Below are positions 24,785-36,770 of a stretch of 64,000 nt of DNA, one piece after another. The notes below the pieces were generated by a model that was not told the origin of the DNA, did not search any database, and saw only the letters and a list, made by a program, of their open reading frames with translations. Made by a program: the position numbers and the translations under genes. Origin of the DNA: Anarhynchus alexandrinus (lineage: Eukaryota; Chordata; Aves; Charadriiformes; Charadriidae); contig VUYV01000070.1 in NCBI GenBank assembly GCA_008711295.1, positions 1,674,470 through 1,738,469 on the forward strand. The letters run 5' to 3'. The number at the start of each line of letters is the position of its first letter. Positions within the stretch are counted from its first letter, which is position 1.

Positions 24785-25908
24785 TTATCTCCCATAACAG
24801 TCTCCCATAACATCCCCATAGGTAAGCTTAGGAAATGCAGGTTAGATGAGTGGGCAGTGAGGTGGATTGAGAACTGACTGAATGGCAGAGCTCAGAGGGT
24901 TGTGATCAGTGGCGCAGAGTCTAGTTGGAGGTCTGTAACTAGCGGTGTTCCCCAGGGGTCAGTACTGGGTCCAGTCTTATTCAAGATATTCATCAACGAC
25001 CTGAATGAGGGGACAGATGTCCCTCAGCAAGTTTGCTGATGACACAAAACTGGGAGGAGTAGCTGATACACCAGAAGGCTGTGCCAACATTCAGTGAGAC
25101 CTGGACAGGCTGGAGAGTTGGGTGGAGAGGAACCTAATGAAATTCAACAAGGGGCAAGTCTAGGGTCCTGCCCCAAGTGAGGAATAACCCCATACACTGG
25201 TACAGGTTAGGTGCTGACCTGCTGGAAAGCAGCTCTGCAGAGAGAGACCTGGGAGTCCTGGTGGACAAGTTGACCATGGGGCAGCAATGTGCCCTTGTGG
25301 CCAAGAAAGCCGATGGTCTCCTGGGGTGCATTAGAAAGAGCGTGGCCAGCAGGTCGAGGGAGATCATCCTCCCCCTGTACTCTGCCCCGATGAGGCTGCA
25401 TCTGGAGTACTGTGTCCAGTTCTGGGCTTCCCAGTTCAAGAAAGACAGGTGACTACTGGAGAGAGTCCAGCACAGGGCTAGTAAGATGATCAAGGGACTG
25501 AAGCATCTCTTATGAGGAAAGGCTGAGAGAGTTTGTTTCACCTGGAAAAGAGAAGACTGAAAGGGGGTCTCATCAATGCTTATAAATATCTAAAGGGCAG
25601 GTACCAAGAGGATGGGGCCAGACTCTTTTCAGTGGTGACTGGTGACAGGACACAGGCCAACGGGCACAAATTGGAACACAGGAAATTCCATCTCAGCATG
25701 AGGAAAAGCTTCTTTACTTTGAGGGTGGTAGAGCACTGGAATAGGCTGCCCAGAGAGGCTGTGGAGTTTCCTTCTCTGGAGGTATTCAAAACCCAACTGG
25801 ATGTGTTCCTGTCCAACCTGCTCTAGGTGAACCTGCTTTGGCAGGGGGGTTGGACTAGGTGGTCTCCAAAGGTCCCTTCCAACCCCTACCACTCTGTGAT
25901 TCTGTGGT
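24785..25908 (+). mobile_element. CR1 LINE, 5'-truncated copy with ORF2 3' half
   Basis: Plus-strand CR1 of about 1.1 kb ending in the tail pair CTCTGTGATTCTGTGG at 25893-25908. Landmarks in order: 'gaggtggattgagaactg' near 24860, the reverse transcriptase catalytic motif FADDTKL encoded at 25032-25052, the RDLGVLVD region near 25245, 'ctggagtactgtgtccag' near 25401, the [20 protein letters not shown] region near 25740, and the 3' UTR block 'ggttggactaggtggtctcc'. It is close to the young avian consensus I remember. Full-length CR1 is about 4.5 kb, so ORF1 and the 5' half of ORF2 are missing. The exact 5' end is uncertain (24785-24822). Confidence 0.95.
25032..25826 (+). pseudogene. CR1 ORF2 remnant (reverse transcriptase C-terminal half)
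   Basis: Decayed ORF2 inside the plus-strand CR1. The FADD catalytic motif (25032-25052) and the C-terminal piece (25533-25826, ending at the natural stop) lie in one phase. The middle piece (25177-25452) lies in another and ends at a stop just after the FKKDR region. At least two frameshifts and one stop therefore separate the parts. The endonuclease domain and the N-terminal reverse transcriptase motifs are absent through truncation. In life ORF2 copies CR1 RNA into the genome; this copy cannot. Confidence 0.9.
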
Positions 25909-25959
25909 AATAGAGCATTGTGATGTTTAGGTGCTGAAAGGCAGCAGCTATGTACTCCT
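25909..25959. other. short spacer between opposed CR1 copies
   Basis: About 50 bases between the plus-strand CR1 tail and the older minus-strand CR1. No feature seen. Confidence 0.4.
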
Positions 25960-26400
25960 TTGCCTTTCCTTTCCACACTGAACACGTGATGTTCCCTCAG
26001 TCTTTCTTCACAGAGAAAACTGGCTGTTTCGATATTTGTGATGCTAAGCGCTCTCCAATTTGTCTGTGGCTTTCATAAAGTGTGGTGTCAAAACTGGACA
26101 CAGCTGAAACATTGACTAGAGCAGAGTAAAGCTAAGGGAGTACGTGATGGGATGACTGGGATACTGTGTAGGCGGCTGGCGCTTAAGTTGTGTTTCCCTA
26201 AAGAAATCTGTGTTTATGTTAGCAGCTAACACATTTGCTATGCAAAATGACCTTGAATTGTCTTTGGCAGAGCTGATGCAGCTTGCCTGCAGACCTAGGT
26301 GAATTCGCTGTCTCGTACGTATGGATTGTTGACTCTGATTCACAATTACCCCTTAGTTCCTTATTGATATTCTTTGCAATCAGCTTGGCATTTTTCCTGT
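25960..26400 (-). mobile_element. ancient CR1-family LINE fragment
   Basis: Diverged minus-strand CR1. The best match is 'gctctccaatttgtctgtgg', then 'aaagtgtggtgtcaaaactg' and 'gacacagctgaaac' near 26050-26113, followed by 'agagcagagtaaag' near 26119. These are the standard order of the ORF2 C-terminal region in the old sauropsid CR1 type. Similarity past about 26150 is weak and the outer limits are guesses. It lies in the opposite orientation to the younger CR1 just upstream and was probably there first. Confidence 0.65.
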
Positions 26401-28189
26401 GCTCCTTACATATTGTATTTGCTTTTGTTTTTTAAATACCTGCTTCTCTTCTAGGCTAAATTTGTTTTTGTTTGCAGTTGTTTGTTTTTAACCCGAGGAA
26501 CTTCTTTTCATCCTAATGACATGTAGGCACCTAGGCACTGTTTTCAAACATCTTCCCATTATCATTCCGATTTCTCTGTTTAACTTCTTTCTCCTTACTG
26601 AGGAGTGTTTGTAATTGCTTTCAACTTTGTGAAATTGGGGCCTCTTAAAAGATGTACAGATGTGCACACGCATATGTTACCATCGCCAGCACTTGCTTGT
26701 GCACACATTCAGTCTCTCAGTGACATACATGCATGTGAATGTGCGTGTGTGCATAAAAATTGCTTAGTATTTCAGTATTTACATGTGATGCAAGTAATCA
26801 AGTCATTATTACTTAGATTTGAGCAACTTCTCATTGTGGAGCCTGGGATCAGTTCCCCTGGAATGTCGATGGTGAAACTGAACACAGACTTTCCTGGGTG
26901 AGTCGCAATGGCTTTCAGAATTGGGTAAATTTGAGATGTGTTTTGGACCCACCCTGATAACATAACTGCACCAGGCGGATTTCTGTTGAACTGGGGGACC
27001 TCACGTGATGTGCTGTGTCTCACTTCTGGTCTGTGTGCCCAGATTTTCTTCCTGTGTACGTCGAGAAGATGGGGAGAAGAGGGCCAGTCTGCACTTCATG
27101 GTCTGGACACACAACCAAGTGTGGGCCAACAAAAGAGAAAGCCAGAGCCAGGCACTCTCTTCTCCCTCCAGCCCCACTACCCCAAGGGCAATTTGGGGCA
27201 GGAGCCTGTTTTAGATACTCAGATATTCTCCGGGACGATCCTCTCCAGAGGTTACGTGGGATCCTTATGGTGATTGCACTGAGTTACACACCTAAATCTA
27301 GAGAAAGAAATATTAGTTAATAAGATGTTCTCCCTTCTGGTCATCTGAGCCTCTCTGGAGAGATTAAGACCAGATATTTTATAGGCATAAATGAGTAATT
27401 CTAATTCCTCTTTATTACTTGGACTCCTACCATGTATATATCAGTAATTAAAATCTTCTTCGTCTTCTCTTCTTTGTACTCGTAATATTAGTTTTTATAT
27501 AATTTGCTATCCTTTCTTACACTTGCCTTTTGATGGCTCAGTATATCTTCTGAGTAGTCTGGTCCAACTGACACCAGTTAAGATTGATTTCATTTCTGCT
27601 GAGGTGAAAGTTTCTGAAACTTGGAGAACTGACAGGGCTTGCGAATAAAGATCTGCAAAGCACGAACATTATGCATATGGGAAATGGAGGCAGCAAATAC
27701 TGCTCTGCTACATCTGCTTGGGACCTCACCCCAAAGAGAGTTAAAGGTAAAAAGGACTGGTTGTTCTTTAGCTGAAGCTTTCCAAAACGGATAGTGATCG
27801 CCGCTTGTTTTCTGAGTGTTACTTGTTATGTCAAACTGGTAAGAAATGAGCCCAGCCCTTCTTTGTGTTAGATGCTCTCCAAAATAGAGTAACCCTTGTT
27901 CCGCAGCGACTACAGCATGAAGCTGATAGCTTGCTTGGGGAGAGCACAAACACCGTAATGAACTAATATGCTGTTTCATATACTAGAACATGTTTTCAAA
28001 CAGAAGTGTTTCATGATATAGAAATACATTGAATGGAAACTGGACGTTTTTTTAACAGCCCCTTGCATGTGAGAGGGATTTGGCTTAATCATTATATTGA
28101 CTGCTAATGTTCTGACTCTAAACTTATATTTATATCTTCCACTCTGGAATCCAAAACCTACTTCTTCCTTCAGAAATTAGAGCAAGTAA

Positions 28190-28208
28190 TTTTTTTTTTT
28201 TTTTTTTT
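28190..28208. repeat. poly-T tract
   Basis: Nineteen consecutive T followed by a short GTGTGT. It could be the reverse of a poly-A tail, but no retrocopy sequence was recognised beside it. Confidence 0.85.
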
Positions 28209-31200
28209 GTGTGTCTGTTACTTTCTGGTCTGTAGATCACATAAGCATACAGAGAAAATAATCCGAACACAACAAACCCTTGCAACCTGTACTGAAAACC
28301 TCTATAATGTATTCCTTTTTGAAGTAAAAATAGGCTAAGAAACAAATGAAAGAAGTTCTTCAGTGGCTCACATTGGAAAGATTTTCTTTCTTCTTTTTTT
28401 TTTTCTTTTTCTTTCTTGCTGATTTCACAGGAAAATCAAAAGCTGTCTGTTTACTTCTGTTGTGATAAAGCTGTCGAAGATTTGTTTTTCCTCTGTTGCT
28501 GACACGCAAGTGGTTTGGTTTGGGTTTTTTTTTTCATAACAGGAAATGAATAATAAAAAGACTCAGAGCCAATACACCAACAGGGCAAAACCCCACGCTG
28601 CGCATCAGTGCTTAAAAGATTCCCATCCCGGTTCTCCCTTCACATCAGTCCCATAGTCCCTAGAGCTCAGCACTTCTTCCCACACAGATAGATGTGATAG
28701 ATTTGCAAATACTGGCGAGAGCACAGAGACGTCTTGTTATGAGCCTAATGGTTGAACTGAGCGACAGGATTGGATTGCCTTTCTTTTTTTTTTAGGTCAG
28801 CGTTGGCAGGGAGTTCAAAACAGGGTGGAATAAAGGTTGAAATGTTTTCTGAAATTATAATCACAATATCATCTGTCTTAAGTTTATGCTATAAGCACTC
28901 TGCCTGATGTTGAGTTGTATTGGCAAACAACATGTGCCACTGGGATGTTTAAAAAGTCATAAGAGGTTTGTAAATCAGTTCTGCGCGGCATGCTACCTAT
29001 TTGTTCTTTCCTTGTTTTATCTGTTAACGGGAAAGGAGATGCTGTCTGTGATACATGATATAAATGGCAATATGGTGTGCTTTCTTTTGTTGGGGGTTTG
29101 TTTCGTGCTTGCTTCATAGCAAATTACAGTGAGATGGAAGATTAGTTACTCTGTGGAGGTTGTTAACATGATGTTCTCATTTGATTTATTTATGTTGAAT
29201 TGGAGACCTCTCCTCCCCGTATAAATTATTCTGGCTGCTGTAACATTTTTTTTTTTCTATGTCAAAACCATAATTTTCCAATTGTGTCTTTTTTTTTTTT
29301 TCCCCCTGACAGAGAAGTCCTGAATTTCATTGTAGCCCTTTAATATGGTACAGGAGAGGAAGAGTTAGAGATCTGAGAACTTGGTTCCCATGTCCAGTCT
29401 AAGCTTTGACCATTATCTTCAAGTCCGAACCTCCCTCTGGTTTAGCTTGCTGAGACAATAAACAATCCAAATTTGGATCCATTTCTTTTCTAAGGTCACG
29501 CTGACGTATGCTGAACCCAATCTCCTCAATGGTCCCTGAACAGGCAGTTTATTGTTGGGCCTTGTTTTCAGATTGCTACTGGCCTCTTCGGCATTTTCTC
29601 CAACTCTGCATTACTGTCACGCTCATACCATTAGAAAGGAGATATTTTCAGCTTTATCAATACTTGGGTTTTGAAAGGAATTCTCAAGCAGGAAAATAAA
29701 CGGCCTCTGTGTAAAGTGGTTTTTAATGGGTGGCTGAAAACCGCCCTTCACCGTTACTGTGAGGAAGACAATTTTCTTTCATTTAACCCATTACTGATTG
29801 TGAAAGAGGAAGGCAACATTAAAGCAGAGCTGCCAGCAATAATTTTTAAAAAAATATATACATTTTTCACACTCCAAATTTTCTACATTTTTCAACCTCT
29901 CTGACTTTGAAGCTTGCTCCTTTGCCCTCGTCTAGCACAGGCGCTGTAGTCTCAGAGCACCGAGCAGCGCTGCCGCAGGTCAGAGCCTGCTACTTGCAGC
30001 ATCTAGAAGGAAGAGTGAGGTGGGTGGCCTCTGCCCACCAGCATTTAGTCAGTGTACATTTATTACTTGACATAGGTCTACTAGAGGCTTTGACTTGCTC
30101 TCTGTTGCTGAAGAGAGCCAGAGCTTTTAAATGCTGGTTCAGACAAAAAAAAACCCCACAACCCTATAAACAAGCAAAGTTGGTGTGTCAAAATGATAAA
30201 CCTGTTCCAGGTTATACATGCAATATAAATGTACACCATGCTATCCAGTAGGAACTAACAGCTACATTTAAAACCTCTTTTTAGTAGAGTTAATGTTTGT
30301 CCGTGTTAACCAATTACAGCATTCATAGCTGCTAAAAATAGTATTCAATTTTTAAGAGCCTATCAATTTTCTTTACACCCCCTCTAACCAAAAACAACAA
30401 GAAAAAACCCCGTACACATCCAAAACCAACCTAAAAACACAGTAGATTTGAACACTTACTTTTGTTATTTCTCTATATGGCCCAGCAAATCTTGACTCTT
30501 TTCCCATTGACTGGAGGAATTTCAATAGGAGGAAGGGAAAATGTTTCTAGGCTGAAGGTTCCTGCGCTCCTGTGAATAGACCGGGGGCTCTCCTGAGACA
30601 CAGGGATTTTGAACTCCCCCAGCAAGAGGAGGGGAAGCAAATCTGGTTTTCCTGCATCTGGAGGATTGTTTAATTTGAAAGCCGTTGTAAATATTACCAC
30701 CAGACATTTCTTTGAGCCGTGTTTTAGAAGAAAGCATTGAGTAGCATTGCATTTCTTGCAGAGCCTGATCTGGGTATTCTCCGATGGTCGCAAAGACATT
30801 GTCAGAGAGGACAAATAAACCATATGAATGTTGTGGATTAGGACTGGAGTCAGGTGTAAAACAGACTGCAGAGCTCCATCAAGATGATGGTTCTCTGGTC
30901 GTACTCAGAAACAGAGATTTAGGTACCCAGAAAGTTTTGAAGAAAAACTTTAAGTCACCTTGAAATGAATAGAAGCCAGGAGGATGGCAGTTCTAGCTTT
31001 AGAAACCTGCCTTCAAGATAACTTTACCTTGTAGTCTGTAAGTACATTACTGGGCCTCAGTTATTGACAGCATCTGCTATCAAGGGTGACCTTAAATATT
31101 TTAAAACAGAACTTTTGCACAATAAGCAGTTCCTTTCCTGAGTTTGCTCAGTCTCCTTCTCCCTCAAATAATCAAAATGCTGCTGCTGTCACAGCGTGCT

Positions 31201-31952
31201 CTGCTCTGCTTCAGATTATTTTCTACATCAGTTCATGACTTGCAGTTCCTGTGGGCTGCAAATTAATCCTTAGGAGTCTGTTGGCGTGTACTGTACATCC
31301 AGGTTCTCCGGGGTATTAATTTGACTATCGGTGTAGAAAATGCTAGTGGCTGTAAGGGTATATTATGCACTTCATTTTTTTGTGTTTATTTTTCTGTATA
31401 ATCCAGGAATTTACTTATAAACTTGTAATCACCATGACTAGGCACTTTAACCTTTAAAACTGAAGAATAACATTTTTCGGGTTTTTAGGGACAGATTTGA
31501 AAAAAGAAAGGAATGAACAACATAAGAGTGTTTATTCAAATGACTTTTCAAATGATGCCATGAGTTAATAACATGATCCTTGATGGTCTGTGTGTAAAGG
31601 CCATATATACTGTACAAAGTATATACTGTAGAAAGCAGCCTTATAAAAATCTGGGCTTGGGTGGAGGATGGCATAGTCCTGTTCCCAAGTAGTGTGTGGA
31701 TGCCTGCTTTCCCTTCCCTTATAAACTACGGAGGCTTGGGACCGAATGCAGGGGGAGAGCGTGAGTCCAGGCTTGGGACTAGCAGCTTCGGGAATTTGGG
31801 AGTGAAGGGATGTTCCCGCTGTTAGCAAGAGGCAGTGGCAGGCAGCTTGTGTACTGTCCTGCCTCTGCTTCTTCTGCGGGGTGTTTCTGAGCTGTGTATA
31901 GCGGCAGCACCACGTGGTTTTGTTGGGAGTGGAAAGGTCAGTGGTAAGTCAA

Positions 31953-31953
31953 N
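31953..31953. other. ambiguous base N at a homopolymer
   Basis: A single N directly before a run of about twelve T. This is most simply an unresolved homopolymer or a gap closed by the assembler, so exact length here is unreliable. Confidence 0.8.
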
Positions 31954-32459
31954 TTTTTTTTTTTAAAGCAGCTATTGCTGCTTTATCACAACCTGTGTTT
32001 GTATTTACACACATAGTTTGGTGAGGGCACTATTTTGGGGTTTATTTTTTCCCCTGGTTGGGAGAGAGCTTGCGATCCCAGAAGTCTAGGCTGGGAGAGA
32101 AGTGCCGAATACAGGAGGGTTATCACTCCTTTCCCAAAAAGGGAGGATCCTATCTGGGGATGAGCTGGGGGTCATCTGCTGGGGAGGGGGAAAATCTGTT
32201 TCACAGGTCTCTCAGGGGAACTGCACAAAGGGAGAAGTAAATATCTTCCCCCTGCTCTGTAGCGCTAAATGTTCCTTGGAAAGACGTAACGCATAATTTA
32301 AATCCATTGCACATGCCACCCTGGAAGGCAGAGCCTTATATGTCGAGAGCATGGGCTGTCCTATTATGGGAAATCAACTTTGTTTTGAGGGAAGCACAGA
32401 GCGTTGCTTCTGCGCAGGTCCTGGAATTTGAAACATTTAGGGGCCTCCAAAGAGCACTG

Positions 32460-32650
32460 GCATTAGTTACCATGCCGGCCGGGTGGAAGTGAGGATCCCT
32501 GCCTCTCCCTGCCCGGGACGCAGACCCCGCCGGCAGCCAGCCCCGGAGCTCCATCCCACCGGGGTGCTTTCGGCGCTCTCCTCCGCAGAGCTGCTGGGGC
32601 TTGTGCGGGGACACATCTGTCGTTATGCAGGGACAAGCCTAATTCGGCAA
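32460..32650. promoter_or_regulatory. small CpG-dense islet
   Basis: The most CpG-dense part of the window: about a dozen or more CpGs in roughly 170 bases, within AT-rich flanks. It includes GCCGGCCGGG at about 32474-32483 and CCCGGGACGC at about 32513. Frames on both strands (93 codons plus; 92 and 133 codons minus) cross it without a recognisable domain. A donor-like AAGTGAGG lies near 32488. It could be a small CpG-island promoter, an untranslated first exon or an unmethylated enhancer. No TATA box or gene match supports one of these over the others. Confidence 0.3.
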
Positions 32651-35163
32651 AAGCTACTGGAGCAGCAAAGTTGGAATATACTTTGCCAAGAAATATTTGC
32701 TGTTGTTCTCCTTTTGCTCTTTTTTGTGGAGAGATTTCATGTCTGCTCACATGCTTTGGTATGAGGAAGTGGAAGATGATTGTAAGTATGAACAGACTGA
32801 CATAATTTATCACAATATTCACTTTGACAGAGCAGTGTAGTGCTACGCAGCCCACTAACAGCATGCATTTTTAAATGTTTACTTTCCAAGTCTAAAGAAG
32901 GAGAGCACTAGGGGGTAAAAATAAAGAGAATTTTTTTGCCTCTGTTAGGGGGGTAATATCCTGTATGTTACATAGTGCTCCAGTGCTCCAAAAACAGTAC
33001 CCAGCTCTCCTTTGAATAAACAGAATCAATTTCTTCCTGAGGTTCACCACTTACTAAAGCATGGGGTTAAAAATAGAAAGAATTGAGAAGACAGACCAAT
33101 ACATTTGAAAAAAAAAAATGTGTCATTCTTCTAATAATCTGGCAACACATCAAAGGATTAATCAGTTGCTTAGAACTTTAATGACATACGCAGTTTCACT
33201 GCCTAATATTAACTTACGGAGTCAGACAGCTCTTCTCTGGCCACTGAACTGTTTGGTAACAACCGAATGAAGGGGTGTCAGTTTTGCTCAAAGTGAGCAG
33301 CAGCTGAGCTCTCCCATGTGCTTCCCAGAAAAGAACAGGCATGTTTTCCAGACTTGCGCTTGTTTGCTAGTTTAAAGCTATCCTTTCTGTGCAATAAGAA
33401 GAAAAACAGAGGATGCCAAGAGTAAGAAACTGAAGAGAGCCAAGAATGAAAGAATGACAGAGTGTTTAAAAATCCATCTACCATGCTCCCAGATGATCTT
33501 TCTTCTTCCTCCCCCACCCAGGCTCCCAAAACAAATTGTGCTGGGGAAAAAAAAGTGTTCAGACTTAATCAACGGTCCACGCCCCTTGTTTTATAATCTA
33601 TTTTGATTCTTCCACTTTCAGCTTAGTCCTGTGTATGTATAATAATAGAATTCCTGGTTTTGTCTGTTTTTTCAGATCATAAAAGCCATGGGAATACATA
33701 TACAGTGTCATTTTCCCCCATAAGATATAATGGACTGTATGGTCACTAACTTCTGAGTAAGCTTCCTGAAAATGATGTTAGATTTTGTTATATCTAACAG
33801 GAAAGAAGATTAAACCAGAAAATTTCAGGGTGCAGGTGTGGTCTTATGCCACAGTTTGCTTTTCCTTTTTTCAAGAAGAACTCAAATTGTGTTTTCTTGT
33901 GCAGTAAATAAGACTTAAATCAGCTATGAATTTTCCAAACAGTTTCATATCGCTAGAAGAGGTCCTGCAGTGACAGGACCCTTCACTTATTGGACACAAT
34001 CTAACGGTTCAAGAAGGGATAGAATAATGAGGTGGTCATCATCACATATTAAATAATTAGGAGACAGATTGCTTCACTTCTGAAAATATAGGGGATGCGG
34101 TTGGGAAGAAGAAATGTCATGTATTTCTCTTAAGAGATTTTATTCCTGGTTGGCAAGAGGAAGATGGCACGCTCAAGAGCAGACTATGTAGTGCCCAACC
34201 TTTTCCACCAGTCCTCTTTGAAAAGTAATAAGGAGGATTTGTTGTCTTCATTTTTCCATATACTCCCTTTCCAAGGGAGTCACAATATCAGCCCAGACTG
34301 CTCGTCCTCAGCCTTGAGGAGGAGACGGTGCTGCAAGGGAAGCCGGGCAGGTGCTTGCCTAAGAAAGGGGGAAAGATCTTTGCTGCTTAGCTCAGAAGAT
34401 ATAATTGCACTCTGAAGATGTAGTAGGTGAGGGAAAGAAAAAAAAAAAAAGCTGCGTTAGAGCTTTTGAAAAATATGAATAGAAAACCAGAGTTGCATCT
34501 AGCAGATGAATACTATTCATGACAAGAGCCATTAAATCACTTGCTAAATTATGTCACGTAACTATGTTCATATCTAGAATGAAAGGGAGCTATCCTAGCG
34601 CTTCTTGGAAATTATTTAGCTGAATTGATTTCCTCACCTGTATCCTCACTCTTTTAAAGGGCATGGCATTTCTTCTCGATATAATTTTGTATAATATTGT
34701 TAAGGTTTTTTATAGTTGTATTTCAATAAAAAAGGAAAGAGCCATATCTGCACTTTGTGACAAAGTGTGTCCAAAATAATGCTCTCAAATTTATCCCCAG
34801 CCTTCATTCGGGACATGTCATTTGTCCTACTTGTTGCCTGTGCTTGCTTTGCAACTTTCTCCATATCGGATGAAAACTTTTTGCTCTTAGAGGTGACAGC
34901 AGTTGCTTGCACCTCTGCATTGTTTTTTAAATCTATCCTTTCTCTTTTCTTAAAGTCCCCTCTCCAACCCTTCATCCACCTCTGCATTCACCTCTTCCCT
35001 TTTCTCTTCTGCTCTCTCCCATGCCACGGCAGTAAAGGCGGGTTTTCTGTTCCCTGCTTTCACTTCTGCTGAGAATGACCTTTGTGAAAACATGAAGGTA
35101 TTTATTCACCGCTGAGAGCTTTACTTTCTTTCCTGAGCTATTCAGTGTTTATTTCTGCCTGAG
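32651..35163. other. unannotated DNA
   Basis: No gene or clear repeat. An A run lies near 34439-34452. A lysine-rich 95-codon minus frame (34700-34987) begins directly after an in-frame stop and matches nothing I know. It arises from a pyrimidine-rich plus strand. Confidence 0.45.
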
Positions 35164-35250
35164 TTAGACTGGAAACTCCTTGGGGCAGCGACTCTCTCTT
35201 CCTGGATTTCTGCAGAGTCTTTGACAATGACACCTAAATAATAAAACGGC
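35164..35250 (+). mobile_element. L2/MIR-like LINE or SINE 3' tail remnant
   Basis: The run 'tagactggaaactccttggg' with 'gcagcgactctctcttcctg' downstream matches the shared 3' tail of ancient amniote L2 and MIR-type elements (GACTGTAAGCTCCTTGGGGCAGGGACTGTCTT-type order, described here by its blocks). It is followed by the expected TGCAGAGT(C)TTTGACAATG region and an A-rich end with AATAAAA. It is short and diverged, so assignment to one family is not possible by eye. Confidence 0.55.
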
Positions 35251-36239
35251 AGGGAAATGAGATATCATAAATTTCATTTTGTTTTAATTAAGATGAGATT
35301 ACTGTGAACTTTATCTCAGAAGCCACCCTCCCTAGGGGATTCAATATGATATGCTGTATTTCTTCTTCTAGCAGATATAATCCTCTTTCTGCGTCCTTAG
35401 TCTGACATGGAACCAAATTCTGCTTGCAGCTGCACACAGGCATCCTCTTTCTCTGCTTGGATTTGCACAAAGTAGAGACTAAAAATAGAATTAATCATCA
35501 AACTAGAGCCACTGCAGAAAAGAAGCTAATCCTGCCTGAAATTTGGTGGCCACAAGGGGTCTCTTACCAGTTATCATGGTTTTACTGTAGCGGGGGTCCA
35601 TGTAGGTTCATGCTTTAGCTCAGGTCAGAAATGCATTTCTGAAGCAAATTTCCAGATGTCCTTGCTCATTACCGTGTATTGGTGCACATCCCAGAGGACA
35701 CGCCCGGCATCCCTTTGGGAGTACACTGAACTCAGAGGTGCTCTGTGCATTCGGCTAACGGGCACAAACTCTCAGTGGGTGTGTGGGGCGCCAGGGTCAC
35801 ACTGAAGCTCTTCTGAAATGAGCTTGGTGGTGCTCGCACACCTTGGGGGGAACACTGGGTTGGCAGCACCAGCCCCTTCACATGACAAAGTTGCTCCTGT
35901 TGGTCTGTGTGGTTTGCTGTGGCCTAAGACAACTCAATGAGGTAGGAGAAGGATAGCAGCAAATTTCTTTGGATCTTGGATGTGAAGAAAGAACATCTCA
36001 TAAAGTCACTCCCCAGCCGGTGCAGGAGGGTTCTTCATCCTGTCCGTTCCTATCTAGTGTCTGCTCCCTTGCCACTGGTCCTGAAGCTCCCCACGGGCAT
36101 CGCAGCTGGCCCTGGCTCTTCACAGGACGCTTATTGAGCAGGGGACTGCACTCAAGGAACAGTAGTCTGGTGGCATGTTATGTACAAAACTGGTGATTCC
36201 ATGAAAATTAACCCACTCACTTTTTAAAATTTTTTTCAA
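35251..36239. other. unannotated DNA
   Basis: No gene or repeat recognised. GC content rises slightly at about 35690-35880 and 35990-36150. A 75-codon plus frame at 35969-36196 has no domain. Confidence 0.45.
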
Positions 36240-36770
36240 AGGAAAAGATTAAATTATGTTACTAATAGAGTACAGTTACTGTCAGATAGAGTTATTTATA
36301 ACTGAAAAGGTACAATATTTGTAGAAAAAGGTTAACCCTTGACTAATACTGTGAAATTATTTGAGCCTCAGAATTGTCCAAGGAGTTAAGCATTTTTAAA
36401 TGATTGCCAGAGGGAACAGGATTAAGCTCATATATTTTTGTCATGGATTGCTGTTAGACAAAATCACATTCAACGGGATTGTGAACCACGCAGCCTTGAT
36501 TTGAAAAGGCTGACTTGTTGATTTTCACAGTACATTTTCAATTAAACGTTACCCCAAAGCTTAATTATCATTTAGGAGGATAACCATTGTACTGTGTTAT
36601 AGCTAACTGCTGGAAAAAGACTCCTCAATAAATTTAGCGGAACTTTATAGCATCACGTTGCTGTCGAGGAGGATGCAATTGCGATAATACCGTATCGCTG
36701 TCAGGGGAAGCAGAACAGCACCGGGAATTTTAAATAATTGTGCCTTATCAAAGACTGAGCTTTGTGGAAA
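36240..36770. promoter_or_regulatory. candidate conserved noncoding block
   Basis: Repeat-free block with many homeodomain-type cores and few homopolymers. TTAATTATC-type motifs lie near 36562, CAATTAAACG near 36538, GCAATTGCGATAATACCG near 36674, and AAATAATTGTGCC near 36731. It lacks convincing frames (one 64-codon minus frame). The composition resembles developmental enhancers. Cross-species conservation is not visible here, so this is inference. Confidence 0.25.

Larger units (their letters stand above)
26401..32459. other. unannotated DNA, about 6 kb
   Basis: No supported gene or interspersed repeat. Contents noted: alternating purine-pyrimidine GTGCACAC/TGCGTGTGTGC segments at about 26660-26752; a 19-base T run at 28190-28208; T runs near 29247 and 29288; an 11-bp direct repeat TATATACTGTA at 31604-31614 and 31620-31630; and one ambiguous base at 31953. 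Open frames up to 129 codons (minus, 27590-27979) show no domain. Confidence 0.45.

Noticed and set aside
26660..26752. Alternating GT/AC segments that could form Z-DNA or a hairpin
   Set aside because: The repeats are short and imperfect, with a long loop. This is ordinary simple-sequence noise.
34700..34987. 95-codon lysine-rich minus-strand frame resembling a hydrophilic protein
   Set aside because: It starts directly after a stop, derives from a pyrimidine-rich strand and matches nothing I recognise.
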